Source: a virus
IMG/VR virus record: IMGVR_UViG_3300013094_000071
Coordinates: 1-51,391 of that record
Reading direction: 5' to 3' (one strand)
Length of the DNA: 51,391 nt
Positions 26,323 through 34,629 of the stretch are shown here, in pieces (the stretch's first letter is position 1; each line of letters starts with the position of its first letter). Made by a program: the position numbers and the translations under genes. The notes below the pieces were generated by a model. That model was not told the DNA's origin and ran no database searches. It worked only from the letters and a program-made list of their open reading frames with translations.

Positions 26323-27483
26323 ATGGCAAATATATCACAAACTTTTACATACGCGATTGCAGATGATTACTTAGCGCAAACAACTGCGCTGAATAAAACT
26401 GCTACTTGGACATATAACGGCCCTGATAAAATAGTGACTTTTGTAGACACTGAATCAGGTCGTTGGTTAACTCACATTTATACAGAAGATCAAGCCGCAG
26501 ACATTCCTACACCGCTAAATGCTACTCGTGTAGAAATTGACTGTGTTGCTAATCCTTTATTAGCATGTTTATTGGGTGCAGACACCACTGGACATAATTT
26601 AGCATCTCACAGTGTTGAAGACTTACCAGATGGTACAGTTTATGCTAGATTAGATCCAACTCCACCGTTGCATACATATGATGTTACACAGTTAGAATTT
26701 AATTCAGCAACTGGTACATTTAATATGCCTCCTCCATTCTTAAAGCCTTATACAAGTTGGCATGAATTAAGATTCTGGAGGAACTCATTGTTAGATGATT
26801 CCGATCATGTACTATTACCAGATACTCCGGCTCATGTAGTAGAAAAATGGACTACCTATAGAAATAAATTATTTAATTTGCCTCAAGTTCACGGTGCTGC
26901 CAGCAGTATTAAAACTACTATAAATTTATCTGCAACATCTCCAATTAACACAGCAGGACAAGTTGTAATTGAAGTAGCCGATATTACTGGTGTTACAGTA
27001 GGTATGCACTTAGGCATGCAAGACCGAAAAGCAAGAAATATTTTTGGACCACGAACAGAAGTAGTATCGATTAACAACAAACAAGTTACACTTACAGTTC
27101 CGTTGATGTTTACCCCTACTGCTGACAATAACGCAATTTCATTTTTATCAGTTCCAACTACTCATCCATGGAAGATTCAATCATATGATGTGCCTGATGC
27201 TAATTTTAGAGAATCAACACTAGAATTTAATTTAACCGTAGATACTAGTGCATCTTCTCCAGTTAATACAGCAGGCCAAACAATTTTACAAGTAACAGAT
27301 GTGTCTACTATTACACAATTAGGGTTACAAATTGTTGAAAGCACAAATACTGTATTTTCAAATGATACTCGTGTATTAAATATGGATGCAACTACTAAAC
27401 AACTTACATTAAGTAAGCCAATTTTAGTTACGCCTGTAGGTGCAATTACTGTAACTATGAAACATATACATCAGTCTTATTAA
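26323..27483 (+). CDS. Tail fiber assembly chaperone-like protein 2, with inserted modules
   Basis: 386 residues, paralog of the 249-residue chaperone-like protein. Shared parts are FTYAIADDYLAQTTALNKTA at the N-terminus and RNSLLDDSDHVLLPD with WTTYRNKLFNLPQVHG further on. In the short paralog YPALMQG is followed directly by VDPWKWKFPDAPD. Here LPQVHGA is followed by about 87 residues of a beta-rich module before THPWKIQSYDVPD resumes. A second copy of that module (SSPVNTAGQTILQVTDVSTI) forms the C-terminus, replacing the Pro-rich tail. The fold of the chaperone part is thus split by an insertion. It ends the fiber run and is followed by a bidirectional terminator. Function is inferred from its paralog. 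Confidence 0.6.
   Translation: MANISQTFTYAIADDYLAQTTALNKTATWTYNGPDKIVTFVDTESGRWLTHIYTEDQAADIPTPLNATRVEIDCVANPLLACLLGADTTGHNLASHSVEDLPDGTVYARLDPTPPLHTYDVTQLEFNSATGTFNMPPPFLKPYTSWHELRFWRNSLLDDSDHVLLPDTPAHVVEKWTTYRNKLFNLPQVHGAASSIKTTINLSATSPINTAGQVVIEVADITGVTVGMHLGMQDRKARNIFGPRTEVVSINNKQVTLTVPLMFTPTADNNAISFLSVPTTHPWKIQSYDVPDANFRESTLEFNLTVDTSASSPVNTAGQTILQVTDVSTITQLGLQIVESTNTVFSNDTRVLNMDATTKQLTLSKPILVTPVGAITVTMKHIHQSY
26899..27158 (+). repeat. Module inserted within chaperone-like protein 2
   Basis: The segment SPINTAGQVVIEVADITGVT to NNAISFLSVPT lies between two halves that are contiguous in the paralog at 24009. A related module follows at about 27240-27480. Edges are approximate. Confidence 0.7.
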
Positions 27484-27499
27484 ACATTAACTGAACAAT

Positions 27500-27527
27500 A
27501 AAAAAGGAGCTTTATGCTCCTTTTTTT
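27500..27527. terminator. Bidirectional rho-independent terminator
   Basis: AAAAAA-GGAGC (27500-27510), loop TTTAT, GCTCC-TTTTTTT (27516-27527). It separates the plus-strand fiber run from the convergent minus-strand carbamoyltransferase, and works for both since A and T tracts flank the stem. Confidence 0.9.
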
Positions 27528-29325
27528 AATTTGCTACTTTGATTAGCTTACCATATTCTGGCAAATACAAGTATTCTATTTCACTATTAAACAATGTATG
27601 TACTGCATCATCTAATGTTTCTACTAGTGGATCACCACCTAAATTAAAACTAGTATTGAATAAAATTGGAACTCCTGTACGATTATAGAACGCTTTAATT
27701 AAATCATAATAGTTTTTATTTTGCTCTTCTGTAACTGTTTGTATACGGCAAGTTCCATCCACGTGGATAATGCTTGGAATCTTTTCTTCAACACCTGGTT
27801 GGCAATTTACAGCATACATCATGTAAGGGCTATCTTCCATACCACGTAAATCAAACCAATCATGCACATAATCTTGCAAGATACTACCAGCAAATGGTCG
27901 GAAATATTCACGATGTTTAACTTCATTTACAAAATCTTTACCATCTTCGTAAGTTGGGTTAAACAAAATACTTCTGTTACCTAATGCTCTAGGACCGTTT
28001 TCACTGCGTCCTTGATAAAATGTAACAATTTGTTTGTTAAGTAACAGATCTACGATATCCTCGTTGGTAGCGTTTGTAATTTCGGCATCGTATTTCTTTA
28101 CAACTTTGTCAAAATCGTCTTGTGTATACAAATATTCAAATCCTAAATACAATCCGTCTTTGCTATAATCGATATCACTGCGTGGATCAATACCTTTATA
28201 GAACATCAATGCCGCACCGATTGCAGTTCCTGCGTCATTACTAATAGGTTCTACATAAATTTCAATGCCATCGTCTTTTAACTGATCTAAATAGTAGTAA
28301 TTAGCCACACAGTTGAGTCCGTATCCTCCACTAATAACTACTTTCTTATGGCCAGTTTTTTCACTAGCCATGCGAATTAATCTAACAACTTGTTCCTGTG
28401 TTTGTGTTTGGCAAGCATAAGCCAAATCTCTACGGTTATCTAGTTGTGTAATATCTTCACCATTAGCTGACATTAGTTCGCTAAACAACATAGCATTAAC
28501 TTTTGCACCATTTGGATAAGTGGGTACAATTAAATTCCTGTTGGCTAACGGGAATATAGTGGAATCGTCAAATAATTTTGGAATGTTATTGTTAGGTTTG
28601 CCGTATGGAAATAGTCCCATAGTCTTACCAGCTTCAATACTAGACCAACCACAATATTCTGTAACAGCTTCATATACCTTAGTAATACCTGCACGGTCTG
28701 TAATTAGTGCTTCGTGCGACATATTTGGCTCGTCGTAACTAGTGCTGTCAAAATTTGAAATAAATGCACCGGGATTAGGACCACGCAATCCAATATGCTT
28801 GTATACTGTGGTAAAATTATTAGGATATGAACAATCGTAAATACTTTCTGTTTCCCAGCCTGTAACACTTTCTCCATTTACATTTAATGGAAGGAATGTT
28901 CCTGCACCATCCACAATTAATGCGGCCGCTTCTGAAAAGCCTGAACGATAAAATGCACAAGCCGCATGTAATTTATGATGTATATGACTAAGGTCGACTA
29001 CTTGCGGGTGATGTTGTGCATTTTCTTTTCTGGAAATTAAACCTAATTTACGGGCAAGACCTGTATAAACGTCGTCTCCACTAAAGTCAACTCTACCAGC
29101 AGTATCTTGTAGTTTTTGTGTATGTGCAATTACAAGATAGTCTAGTGTATCTGTATAATCTAAAATCTTAAGCATAGCGGCATATGGTCCGCCATCATAC
29201 TTGTGTCTGCTTAACCGTTCTTCTTCGATACTAAACACAATTTCTCCATTTTTAAGGAGACAAACACTACTATTATGTCCTCTAGCAACGCCGGCGATCC
29301 AAATATCTCTTTTTAAATTTTTCAT
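27526..29325 (-). CDS. NodU/TobZ-type carbamoyltransferase
   Basis: 599 residues, usual length for the family, which transfers a carbamoyl group from carbamoyl phosphate (through a carbamoyl-adenylate) to a hydroxyl of a sugar or similar acceptor. The N-terminal ASKHA/Kae1-like domain shows GHNSS (16-20), EEERLSRHK (34-42) and the His cluster H116, H117, H120 expected for metal binding. VISGGYGLNCVANYYY and EPISNDAGTAIGAAL follow. The C-terminal YrdC-like half has QGRSENGPRALGNRSIL near residue 435 and PILFNTSFNLGGDPLVET. It appears intact. AAGGA precedes the ATG. It is the last gene of a cassette with a glycosyltransferase and two SGNH proteins, so the acceptor is likely a glycan on the host surface or virion; the real acceptor is unknown. 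Confidence 0.92.
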   Translation of the reverse strand: MKNLKRDIWIAGVARGHNSSVCLLKNGEIVFSIEEERLSRHKYDGGPYAAMLKILDYTDTLDYLVIAHTQKLQDTAGRVDFSGDDVYTGLARKLGLISRKENAQHHPQVVDLSHIHHKLHAACAFYRSGFSEAAALIVDGAGTFLPLNVNGESVTGWETESIYDCSYPNNFTTVYKHIGLRGPNPGAFISNFDSTSYDEPNMSHEALITDRAGITKVYEAVTEYCGWSSIEAGKTMGLFPYGKPNNNIPKLFDDSTIFPLANRNLIVPTYPNGAKVNAMLFSELMSANGEDITQLDNRRDLAYACQTQTQEQVVRLIRMASEKTGHKKVVISGGYGLNCVANYYYLDQLKDDGIEIYVEPISNDAGTAIGAALMFYKGIDPRSDIDYSKDGLYLGFEYLYTQDDFDKVVKKYDAEITNATNEDIVDLLLNKQIVTFYQGRSENGPRALGNRSILFNPTYEDGKDFVNEVKHREYFRPFAGSILQDYVHDWFDLRGMEDSPYMMYAVNCQPGVEEKIPSIIHVDGTCRIQTVTEEQNKNYYDLIKAFYNRTGVPILFNTSFNLGGDPLVETLDDAVHTLFNSEIEYLYLPEYGKLIKVAN

Positions 29326-29334
29326 CTTAGTTCC

Positions 29335-30261
29335 TTAAAATCCTACGTACTGTGTAGGCCAGTAAAAATCTTTAGCAGACTGCGGAAAATTTCCTCGTCT
29401 ACTCATTAGTTGTATAAATGCAGCCTTGTCCGTTTTCATTCTCATCTGCAATTCATTGACACTTTTTGTTAATTCTATAGTTTCTTGTTTCCACTTTTCA
29501 GACAGATTCAATTTACTTTCTAATTCCTGCTCAACCCATAAAAAATGATGGCTAGTACTAGGGTGCGGATCTATGCCTGTGCCTTCTTCCTGGGTTTCAA
29601 ATTCATAATACAAATCTGGATAGTCCTTACTAAATTTTTCTAAAGGAGTTAACCAATGATCCGCACGGTCTTCCCAAATTGGTTTTTCATATATCTTCAA
29701 TGGTTTTGCAAATTCCCAACCTATATTTTTATTATTACCAAACACTTCTCTTAAATTTACAGGACGTTCTCCATACTTGTCTTTAGGTCTTAAATCGTGC
29801 CCTAATTCACGTATGTCTCCGATACTGGTCATATACCAAGTGCATCCTGTAGATTCTAATAAACTTTGTGTCATGCTAATAAAATTCAAGGTATGCATAA
29901 AATATGCTACTTCACTGAAGAAATTATCAATCCACTTTTTATCATACAATTCAGAATTCAAATAATTAAAAATGCTACCACGAGTTTTCCAACCTGCTGG
30001 AACCATGTTACCATCCGGCCCTTTTTGAAATTCAACATAATAGTCATTACGTAAATGCGTACTCCACTGCACAATTATAACATCGTCTGATGTAAAACTG
30101 TGTCTAATATTTGCTTCATTTACTCGTTCTGCAATAGCACGATTTCCCAAACCGCTTAACCCCCAGTTTTCGTAATAGTCAAATTCTTTACTAATTAAAT
30201 TCGACCAAGTGGGCCATGCATAGCTGGTATAACTACATCCAAATGTAAACAGTCTTTTCAT
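29335..30261 (-). CDS. SGNH hydrolase-like protein, copy 2
   Basis: 308 residues. FTFGCSYTSYAWPTW gives the block I Ser (S10 in GCSYT). NWGLSGLGNRAIAERV supplies the Gly block. VIIVQWSTHLRNDYY corresponds to the block III region, where GxND is replaced by WSTH. DPHPSTSHHFLWV near residue 240 holds the Asp and His of the C-terminal catalytic pair. SGNH enzymes cleave or move acyl esters, for example on polysaccharides; phage members are poorly characterised. Paralog of the adjacent upstream gene, whose stop overlaps this start (TAATG). It contains Trp-rich sequence and no signal peptide, so it acts in the cytoplasm or on the virion. Possibly an acetyl transferase or esterase for the same glycan as its neighbours. 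Confidence 0.65.
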   Translation of the reverse strand: MKRLFTFGCSYTSYAWPTWSNLISKEFDYYENWGLSGLGNRAIAERVNEANIRHSFTSDDVIIVQWSTHLRNDYYVEFQKGPDGNMVPAGWKTRGSIFNYLNSELYDKKWIDNFFSEVAYFMHTLNFISMTQSLLESTGCTWYMTSIGDIRELGHDLRPKDKYGERPVNLREVFGNNKNIGWEFAKPLKIYEKPIWEDRADHWLTPLEKFSKDYPDLYYEFETQEEGTGIDPHPSTSHHFLWVEQELESKLNLSEKWKQETIELTKSVNELQMRMKTDKAAFIQLMSRRGNFPQSAKDFYWPTQYVGF

Positions 30262-31169
30262 TATAAACCTTGTGGTAATTTACCTGGCCAAATATCGTCC
30301 GGCCAGTAATATTTTGATCTTTCCGGATGATGAAATTCACCATTCATACGGTCAGGATCGCTGAGATGCGATTCTTTGATATAGTCTAAACTGTCTAACC
30401 ATTTAGATTGTGTGTCGGGTGGATCACCTAACCCCAATGCAGGTCGTAATACAGTGTTTAACCAATAAGCATACTGACGTGGACTCGGGTGCGGATCTCT
30501 AACTTGCCGACGTGAGCCGGGATCAAACATTATCCAGTGTTTGTCAACACTAGTATCTTCAGTTGTATAAATTGGATCTAACCAATGATCTGCATGATCT
30601 TCCCATATAGGTTTAATATAAAAACTTAAATTAGGAAAATTATCTTTAAGATTTAATACTGGTACTGTATTGTTGTTAATTAAACTAGGTATGACTTCTG
30701 TAAAAAAACAATCTGTACCTAACCGTTGCCAGTCGCCGATGCTGGTCATATACCAAGTACAACCTGTGGATTTTAATAGTTCTTGAGCTAGAATCATGCT
30801 GTTCAAACTATGCATGATATATGATTGTTCATTAAAACAAGTCTTAATCCAATACTCTGGATGTACGTCAGCATTGCCGCCAGCAAAAATACTCCCATAA
30901 GTTTTCCATTTGTCACGACGAAACGGTGTTGAAATTGGTGTGTGCCAGTCATGTCTAAGATGCGTGGTCCATTGCACAATAACAATATCATCTTTATTGA
31001 TTTTGTTAACAGCGTGGCATTCTGCTATACGTTCAACAATAGCTCTGCATCCTATTCCAGGATGCCCCCAATTATGACATTCGTCGAATTCTAATGCCAG
31101 TAAATCGGCCCAAGTGGGAAATCCTGCATAAAGTGTGTAGCTACATCCAAATGTAAACAATCTAGCCAT
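30261..31169 (-). CDS. SGNH hydrolase-like protein, copy 1
   Basis: 302 residues. Same plan as the next gene: FTFGCSYTLYAGFPTW with S10, NWGHPGIGCRAIVERI, IVIVQWTTHLRHDWH, DHWLDPIY and DPHPSPRQYAYWL near the C-terminus. Both copies keep the sequence STGCTWYMTSIGD in the middle. The two diverge elsewhere, so the duplication is not recent and may reflect different substrates. AGGGG lies about eight bases before the ATG, within the end of the glycosyltransferase gene. The residues expected for catalysis (S10, and Asp and His of DPH) are present, but the classical Asn of block III is not evident, so activity is uncertain. Confidence 0.65.
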   Translation of the reverse strand: MARLFTFGCSYTLYAGFPTWADLLALEFDECHNWGHPGIGCRAIVERIAECHAVNKINKDDIVIVQWTTHLRHDWHTPISTPFRRDKWKTYGSIFAGGNADVHPEYWIKTCFNEQSYIMHSLNSMILAQELLKSTGCTWYMTSIGDWQRLGTDCFFTEVIPSLINNNTVPVLNLKDNFPNLSFYIKPIWEDHADHWLDPIYTTEDTSVDKHWIMFDPGSRRQVRDPHPSPRQYAYWLNTVLRPALGLGDPPDTQSKWLDSLDYIKESHLSDPDRMNGEFHHPERSKYYWPDDIWPGKLPQGL

Positions 31170-31172
31170 TGT

Positions 31173-32120
31173 TTACCCCTGGGCAAATTTTTCTATACCT
31201 TTAACAACAGAATCAACAATGGCGTTTTCTACATCAGTATTCATACGCATAATACCGTCATTAACTCTATCAGCGACTTCGTCAACTGTGATTCGAATAG
31301 GACTGTAAACACGTCTTCCATCGCCCATATCTAGCACATCGAATTTTTCGTAATTAGGATAAGTTACGTTTACATCAAATGTAGAACCAATAACTACAGT
31401 AGCAGGAGTATCAACAGCATAGGCTAAATGTTGTCCTACGCTATCACAACCTAGGAAGTAGTCTGCACGAGCAATAATGCCAGCCCACTGACGAATATTA
31501 ACATTTTGTGGATGGGCAATCGGGTCTTTGCATCCGTGTTTAGTGAAATCGATGCCGAATTCGCTCATCATAATGATAGCGTATTTCTTTTGTAACTTCT
31601 TGACAATATTAATAATGTGTTCGGCTTCGAAACTTCTTCCAGAAGGGTCAAAAACAACACCTGGTTGGTTAACGGTTCCACGGCCAAATGGCTGAATTAC
31701 AATAACTTTGTCTTTTTTAGTCTTTTCTTTAACTTCGTTAACTACTGACAGTCCTGAAAATAGCTCTTCGTTAGATAATCTAACAGTTGGTCTGGGCAGT
31801 TCTCTAACGCCTTTGTGGTTAATAGCAATGTCAAACGCCTGGGCTAAACTGCACTTTTGATTAAAGTATTCCCAAACACGGTATGGCTCTGGGCTTTCTA
31901 AGTCCATATTGATTAACTTATCTTCAAATAAGTTTTTATGCCAGTGGTCATACACACGAGAATGCAGTAATGGATGCCCTTTAAACATGTCTGTTCCACC
32001 TTCGCAGACAATAATAAAGTCTTTACTAGTTTCTTCTGCGTATTTTTCCAAGGCTGGAATAGAGCAAACTACCCTACCAGCACCACCGTTAATAAAGAAA
32101 GCCTTGGCTCGTTCTGTCAT
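31173..32120 (-). CDS. GT9-like (heptosyltransferase-type) glycosyltransferase
   Basis: 315 residues, slightly short for GT9 (ADP-heptose:LPS heptosyltransferase family, about 330-350). A GT-B fold is suggested by FINGGAGRVVCSIPALEKYA at the N-terminus (replacing the usual GDxxxxxP start) and by GCDSVGQHLAYAVDTPATVV near residue 225, the equivalent of the SNDSGxxHLAxALGxPxVxLFG donor-binding motif. VIVIQPFGRGTVNQPG corresponds to the phosphate-loop region at the start of the second domain. It heads a minus-strand operon with two SGNH proteins and a carbamoyltransferase. The sugar and acceptor cannot be read from sequence. AGGGG five bases before the ATG supports the start. Confidence 0.75.
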   Translation of the reverse strand: MTERAKAFFINGGAGRVVCSIPALEKYAEETSKDFIIVCEGGTDMFKGHPLLHSRVYDHWHKNLFEDKLINMDLESPEPYRVWEYFNQKCSLAQAFDIAINHKGVRELPRPTVRLSNEELFSGLSVVNEVKEKTKKDKVIVIQPFGRGTVNQPGVVFDPSGRSFEAEHIINIVKKLQKKYAIIMMSEFGIDFTKHGCKDPIAHPQNVNIRQWAGIIARADYFLGCDSVGQHLAYAVDTPATVVIGSTFDVNVTYPNYEKFDVLDMGDGRRVYSPIRITVDEVADRVNDGIMRMNTDVENAIVDSVVKGIEKFAQG

Positions 32121-32138
32121 GAATACCCCTATAATTAT

Positions 32139-32168
32139 AGTATGCTATAATTTAGCATATTTTTTCAA
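32139..32168 (-). promoter_or_regulatory. Possible sigma-70-like promoter for the glycan cassette
   Basis: On the minus strand TTGAAA (32168-32163) and CATACT (32144-32139) are 18 bases apart. The -10 is poor. A nearer TATAAT (32139-32134) has no fitting -35 and would leave almost no leader. Weak evidence. Confidence 0.3.
32141..32159. promoter_or_regulatory. Inverted repeat in the divergent intergenic region
   Basis: TATGCTA (32141-32147), TAATT, TAGCATA (32153-32159). It lies within the candidate promoter of the minus-strand cassette, so it may be an operator; no T run makes a terminator unlikely. Confidence 0.4.
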
Positions 32169-32190
32169 GAAACGCAATAGATTTGATACG

Positions 32191-32198
32191 AATAAATA
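32191..32198 (+). promoter_or_regulatory. Late-promoter-like octamer AATAAATA
   Basis: Twenty bases before the ATG at 32219, the same distance as at 13218 and close to that at 43318. Confidence 0.45.
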
Positions 32199-32218
32199 TA
32201 TGATATTCTGGTAGACAC

Positions 32219-33316
32219 ATGAACTTCATCGACTATTTTACCCAAGGCTTACGAAATACTATAAAATTCAAAAGCCGAACTAACTTCTCTTTTAAGAATG
32301 AAGTTATACCCCTGTACCCCAACACAGTTATCGACACTTGGTATGTAGGGGATTTTACCAGTGCCACTTATGAAATTGCGGTAGAATATGGCACAAATGA
32401 CGTTGAGCGTGTCACGGTTGTCGTAGGCTCCCGTGTTGGCCAAGCTAGTTTAACTGTTTATGGCCGAACTAATACTGGACGAGATTTAGTGCAATTTAGC
32501 ACTAGCACTACAACATCTTCAGTATCATTAATTGCTAGTCCGTTATATGCGGCAGATGGAATAACTCCATTAGTGGGAGTTTATGTAACTTGGTCCGCCA
32601 CTTATGCAGAACGCCAAGTGCAACTAAAACCCCCTACTGCTATAACTACTGGAAATCCAGGTGTATATACTACTGGTGAAAGTACTAATGCAGGTGGCGA
32701 ACTTGGTATATTAAGTAATTGGAATGGTACTAATCCAAACGATCCGTTAGGTCAAGCGAGTGTTACTTCCGGCGCTTTTTTACAAGTAAACGACAGCGGA
32801 TCAATTACATCTAGTAGTTTAAGTACAATAACTTCAACTAATCAGCAAACGCTATCAGCTGGGTTTATGTTTGATACGCTGACATTTCAAAATACAGATG
32901 GATTTATTACTTTTAACTCCAGTGTTGCTTCTAATACATTAACAATTTCATGTAACGCTATTCCAAATTTAACAATTTCTGGATTGTTTACATCGAACAT
33001 TACCGGTGGCCTATCTAACAACGTAACAATTGGGTCTATTATTCCAAAAGCAATTACAGTTACAGCACTGGCAACTACTGGCAGAACGACATTTAGTCCA
33101 GCAAACAACAACGTAGTTATTCGACCAACAGGACTCGGTGGTTCTGTAATAATAAATCCTACTGCTGTTAGCAATTTAAATAATGTGACTATTGGCGCCA
33201 CAACGCCTAAAACTGCAAAATTTACAACATTAAAATTAACACAAGCTCCGACTGCGAGCAATCAACTGGTTACTTTAGCCAGCATAACACCTAGACTACT
33301 ATTTGGAGCAATTTAA
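32219..33316 (+). CDS. Repeat virion or fiber protein
   Basis: 365 residues. The first 125 are non-repetitive, with IDTWYVGDFTSATYEIAVEY and RVGQASLTVYGRTNTG, and look like an attachment or beta-sandwich domain. The later part has shaft repeats ending in NNVTIGATTPKTAKFTTLKL, which recur in the next two genes as DNITIGNLTPAAGTFTNL and DNMAIGQTTPAAGNFTT. There is no strong ribosome site before the ATG (CTGGTAG at best). The stop overlaps the next start (TAATG). I read it as the base part of a short fiber formed with the following two proteins; that is inference. Confidence 0.55.
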   Translation: MNFIDYFTQGLRNTIKFKSRTNFSFKNEVIPLYPNTVIDTWYVGDFTSATYEIAVEYGTNDVERVTVVVGSRVGQASLTVYGRTNTGRDLVQFSTSTTTSSVSLIASPLYAADGITPLVGVYVTWSATYAERQVQLKPPTAITTGNPGVYTTGESTNAGGELGILSNWNGTNPNDPLGQASVTSGAFLQVNDSGSITSSSLSTITSTNQQTLSAGFMFDTLTFQNTDGFITFNSSVASNTLTISCNAIPNLTISGLFTSNITGGLSNNVTIGSIIPKAITVTALATTGRTTFSPANNNVVIRPTGLGGSVIINPTAVSNLNNVTIGATTPKTAKFTTLKLTQAPTASNQLVTLASITPRLLFGAI

Positions 33317-33843
33317 TGAACGGATATACATACATAGCATCTTCAGGAAACGGAACTATTGCGTTAAGTCCGAATAGTAATACTTTAAATATTGTAACTA
33401 GCGGTGCGTTAAGTTTAGTTACAAACACGGCAACTAACACAATATCTTTGAATCTTAGCACAACTAATTTTAACGTGCAAAACTTTACAGTTACATCTTC
33501 GTTAATATTAAATCCTACATCTGCTAGTACATTAGATAATATAACTATTGGTAATCTTACACCAGCCGCAGGAACTTTTACTAATCTTTCAGCAACACAG
33601 TCGGTAACACTTAATCCAGCAAACGGCAATGTAACAATAAGTCCTACAGGAACAGGAACTGTAACAATCAATCCTGCTGTAACAGGCAATATGGACAACA
33701 TGATTATTGGCGCAACTACACCAGTTGCTGGCACATTTACATCAGTTTCCATAGCTGGAACACAACAAACTAGTTACAACAGTGTAGTTACAAAAGGCTA
33801 CATAGCAGCCTTATCAGCGGCATATGGAGTGGCGTTATCTTAA
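33316..33843 (+). CDS. Short repeat fiber protein
   Basis: 175 residues, essentially all shaft repeat: TLDNITIGNLTPAAGTFTNL, then VTISPTGTGTVTINP, then NMDNMIIGATTPVAGTFTSV. The final 30 residues (TSYNSVVTKGYIAALSAAYG) are not repeat. The start overlaps the upstream stop, so it is coupled to it. It has no separate head domain, unlike its neighbours, and may therefore co-assemble with them or extend a fiber. A minus-strand open frame covering most of it has the Val/Pro/Ile composition of a complement shadow and was left out. Confidence 0.55.
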   Translation: MNGYTYIASSGNGTIALSPNSNTLNIVTSGALSLVTNTATNTISLNLSTTNFNVQNFTVTSSLILNPTSASTLDNITIGNLTPAAGTFTNLSATQSVTLNPANGNVTISPTGTGTVTINPAVTGNMDNMIIGATTPVAGTFTSVSIAGTQQTSYNSVVTKGYIAALSAAYGVALS

Positions 33844-33855
33844 TTAAGGATTTAT

Positions 33856-34605
33856 ATGAGTACAGTAGCTAAACAACTAAGATCAAGTTTCGGCTTTGAA
33901 AGTCCTTATTTCATTGTAGATTCCTCTGGCAATCTAGTCACCCAAACAATTACAGTAACTGGTAATCGTATAGAATTAACAGCAGGTTCTTATCTTAGTT
34001 ACAACGGTAATCCATTATTAACACAAACGTCATTGGGATCAAGTGTTACTAATATTCCAGGAATACTAACAGGATTAGCTGTTGGAACAGCTCTTCATCC
34101 AGCATCTATAACCCTGCATGGAAATTTAAATGTAACTGACGGTGGATCATTAGTCTCAATTATTAATCCAACTACTACAGGTAGTGTAGATAATATGATA
34201 ATTGGTGCCAATGTTCCAGTAAACGGCACATTTACAAACTTAACAGTTACAAACAGTATATCTTTAACCAGTAATAGCATTACACTGAGCCCAGCGCATA
34301 CACTAACGCTTGGAACCCCGCTTGAAAATACTAATTTTTTAGGTAACATTATTGCGTTAGGTACACAGAATATTACCTTAACACCTACAAGTACTGGATT
34401 AATTACTATTTCTCCAGTGACTACTGGTACAATGGATAACATGGCCATAGGACAAACTACTCCTGCGGCTGGAAATTTTACAACATCCTTACAAACTGTG
34501 CCCAATGAACAATGGAATACTCCGTTGATACGTAACTATACCGCAACTAAAAGATACGCAGAAAATACCGGGGTTTTAATGGCATTTTTTGCCATGGGGC
34601 AATAA
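33856..34605 (+). CDS. Short repeat fiber protein
   Basis: 249 residues. The N-terminal 75 read like a fiber head (KQLRSSFGFESPYFIVDSSG, RIELTAGSYLSYNGNPL). Two copies of the shared repeat follow (VDNMIIGANVPVNGTFTNLT and MDNMAIGQTTPAAGNFTT). The C-terminal 35 (WNTPLIRNYTATKRYAENTG) are distinct and charged, and may be a tip. AAGGA precedes the ATG with seven to eight bases between. It is the last of three repeat proteins before a new candidate late promoter. Function is assigned only by composition and neighbours. Confidence 0.55.
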   Translation: MSTVAKQLRSSFGFESPYFIVDSSGNLVTQTITVTGNRIELTAGSYLSYNGNPLLTQTSLGSSVTNIPGILTGLAVGTALHPASITLHGNLNVTDGGSLVSIINPTTTGSVDNMIIGANVPVNGTFTNLTVTNSISLTSNSITLSPAHTLTLGTPLENTNFLGNIIALGTQNITLTPTSTGLITISPVTTGTMDNMAIGQTTPAAGNFTTSLQTVPNEQWNTPLIRNYTATKRYAENTGVLMAFFAMGQ

Positions 34606-34629
34606 ACCATTTCTATAAGGTTAAACCTT

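Noticed and set aside
23196-27483. Diversity-generating retroelement acting on the adhesins
   Set aside because: No reverse transcriptase and no template repeat in the window. The variable middle of the paralogs is not confined to adenine-type changes as far as I can see by eye. A copy outside the window cannot be excluded.
32887-34505. Minus-strand open frames across the three short repeat fibers
   Set aside because: Same repeat-complement composition; they lie wholly within genes with clear repeats and start signals.
34617-34629. Palindrome AAGGTT-A-AACCTT as a terminator
   Set aside because: One-base centre cannot form a hairpin loop and no T run follows. It might be a protein site but nothing supports it.
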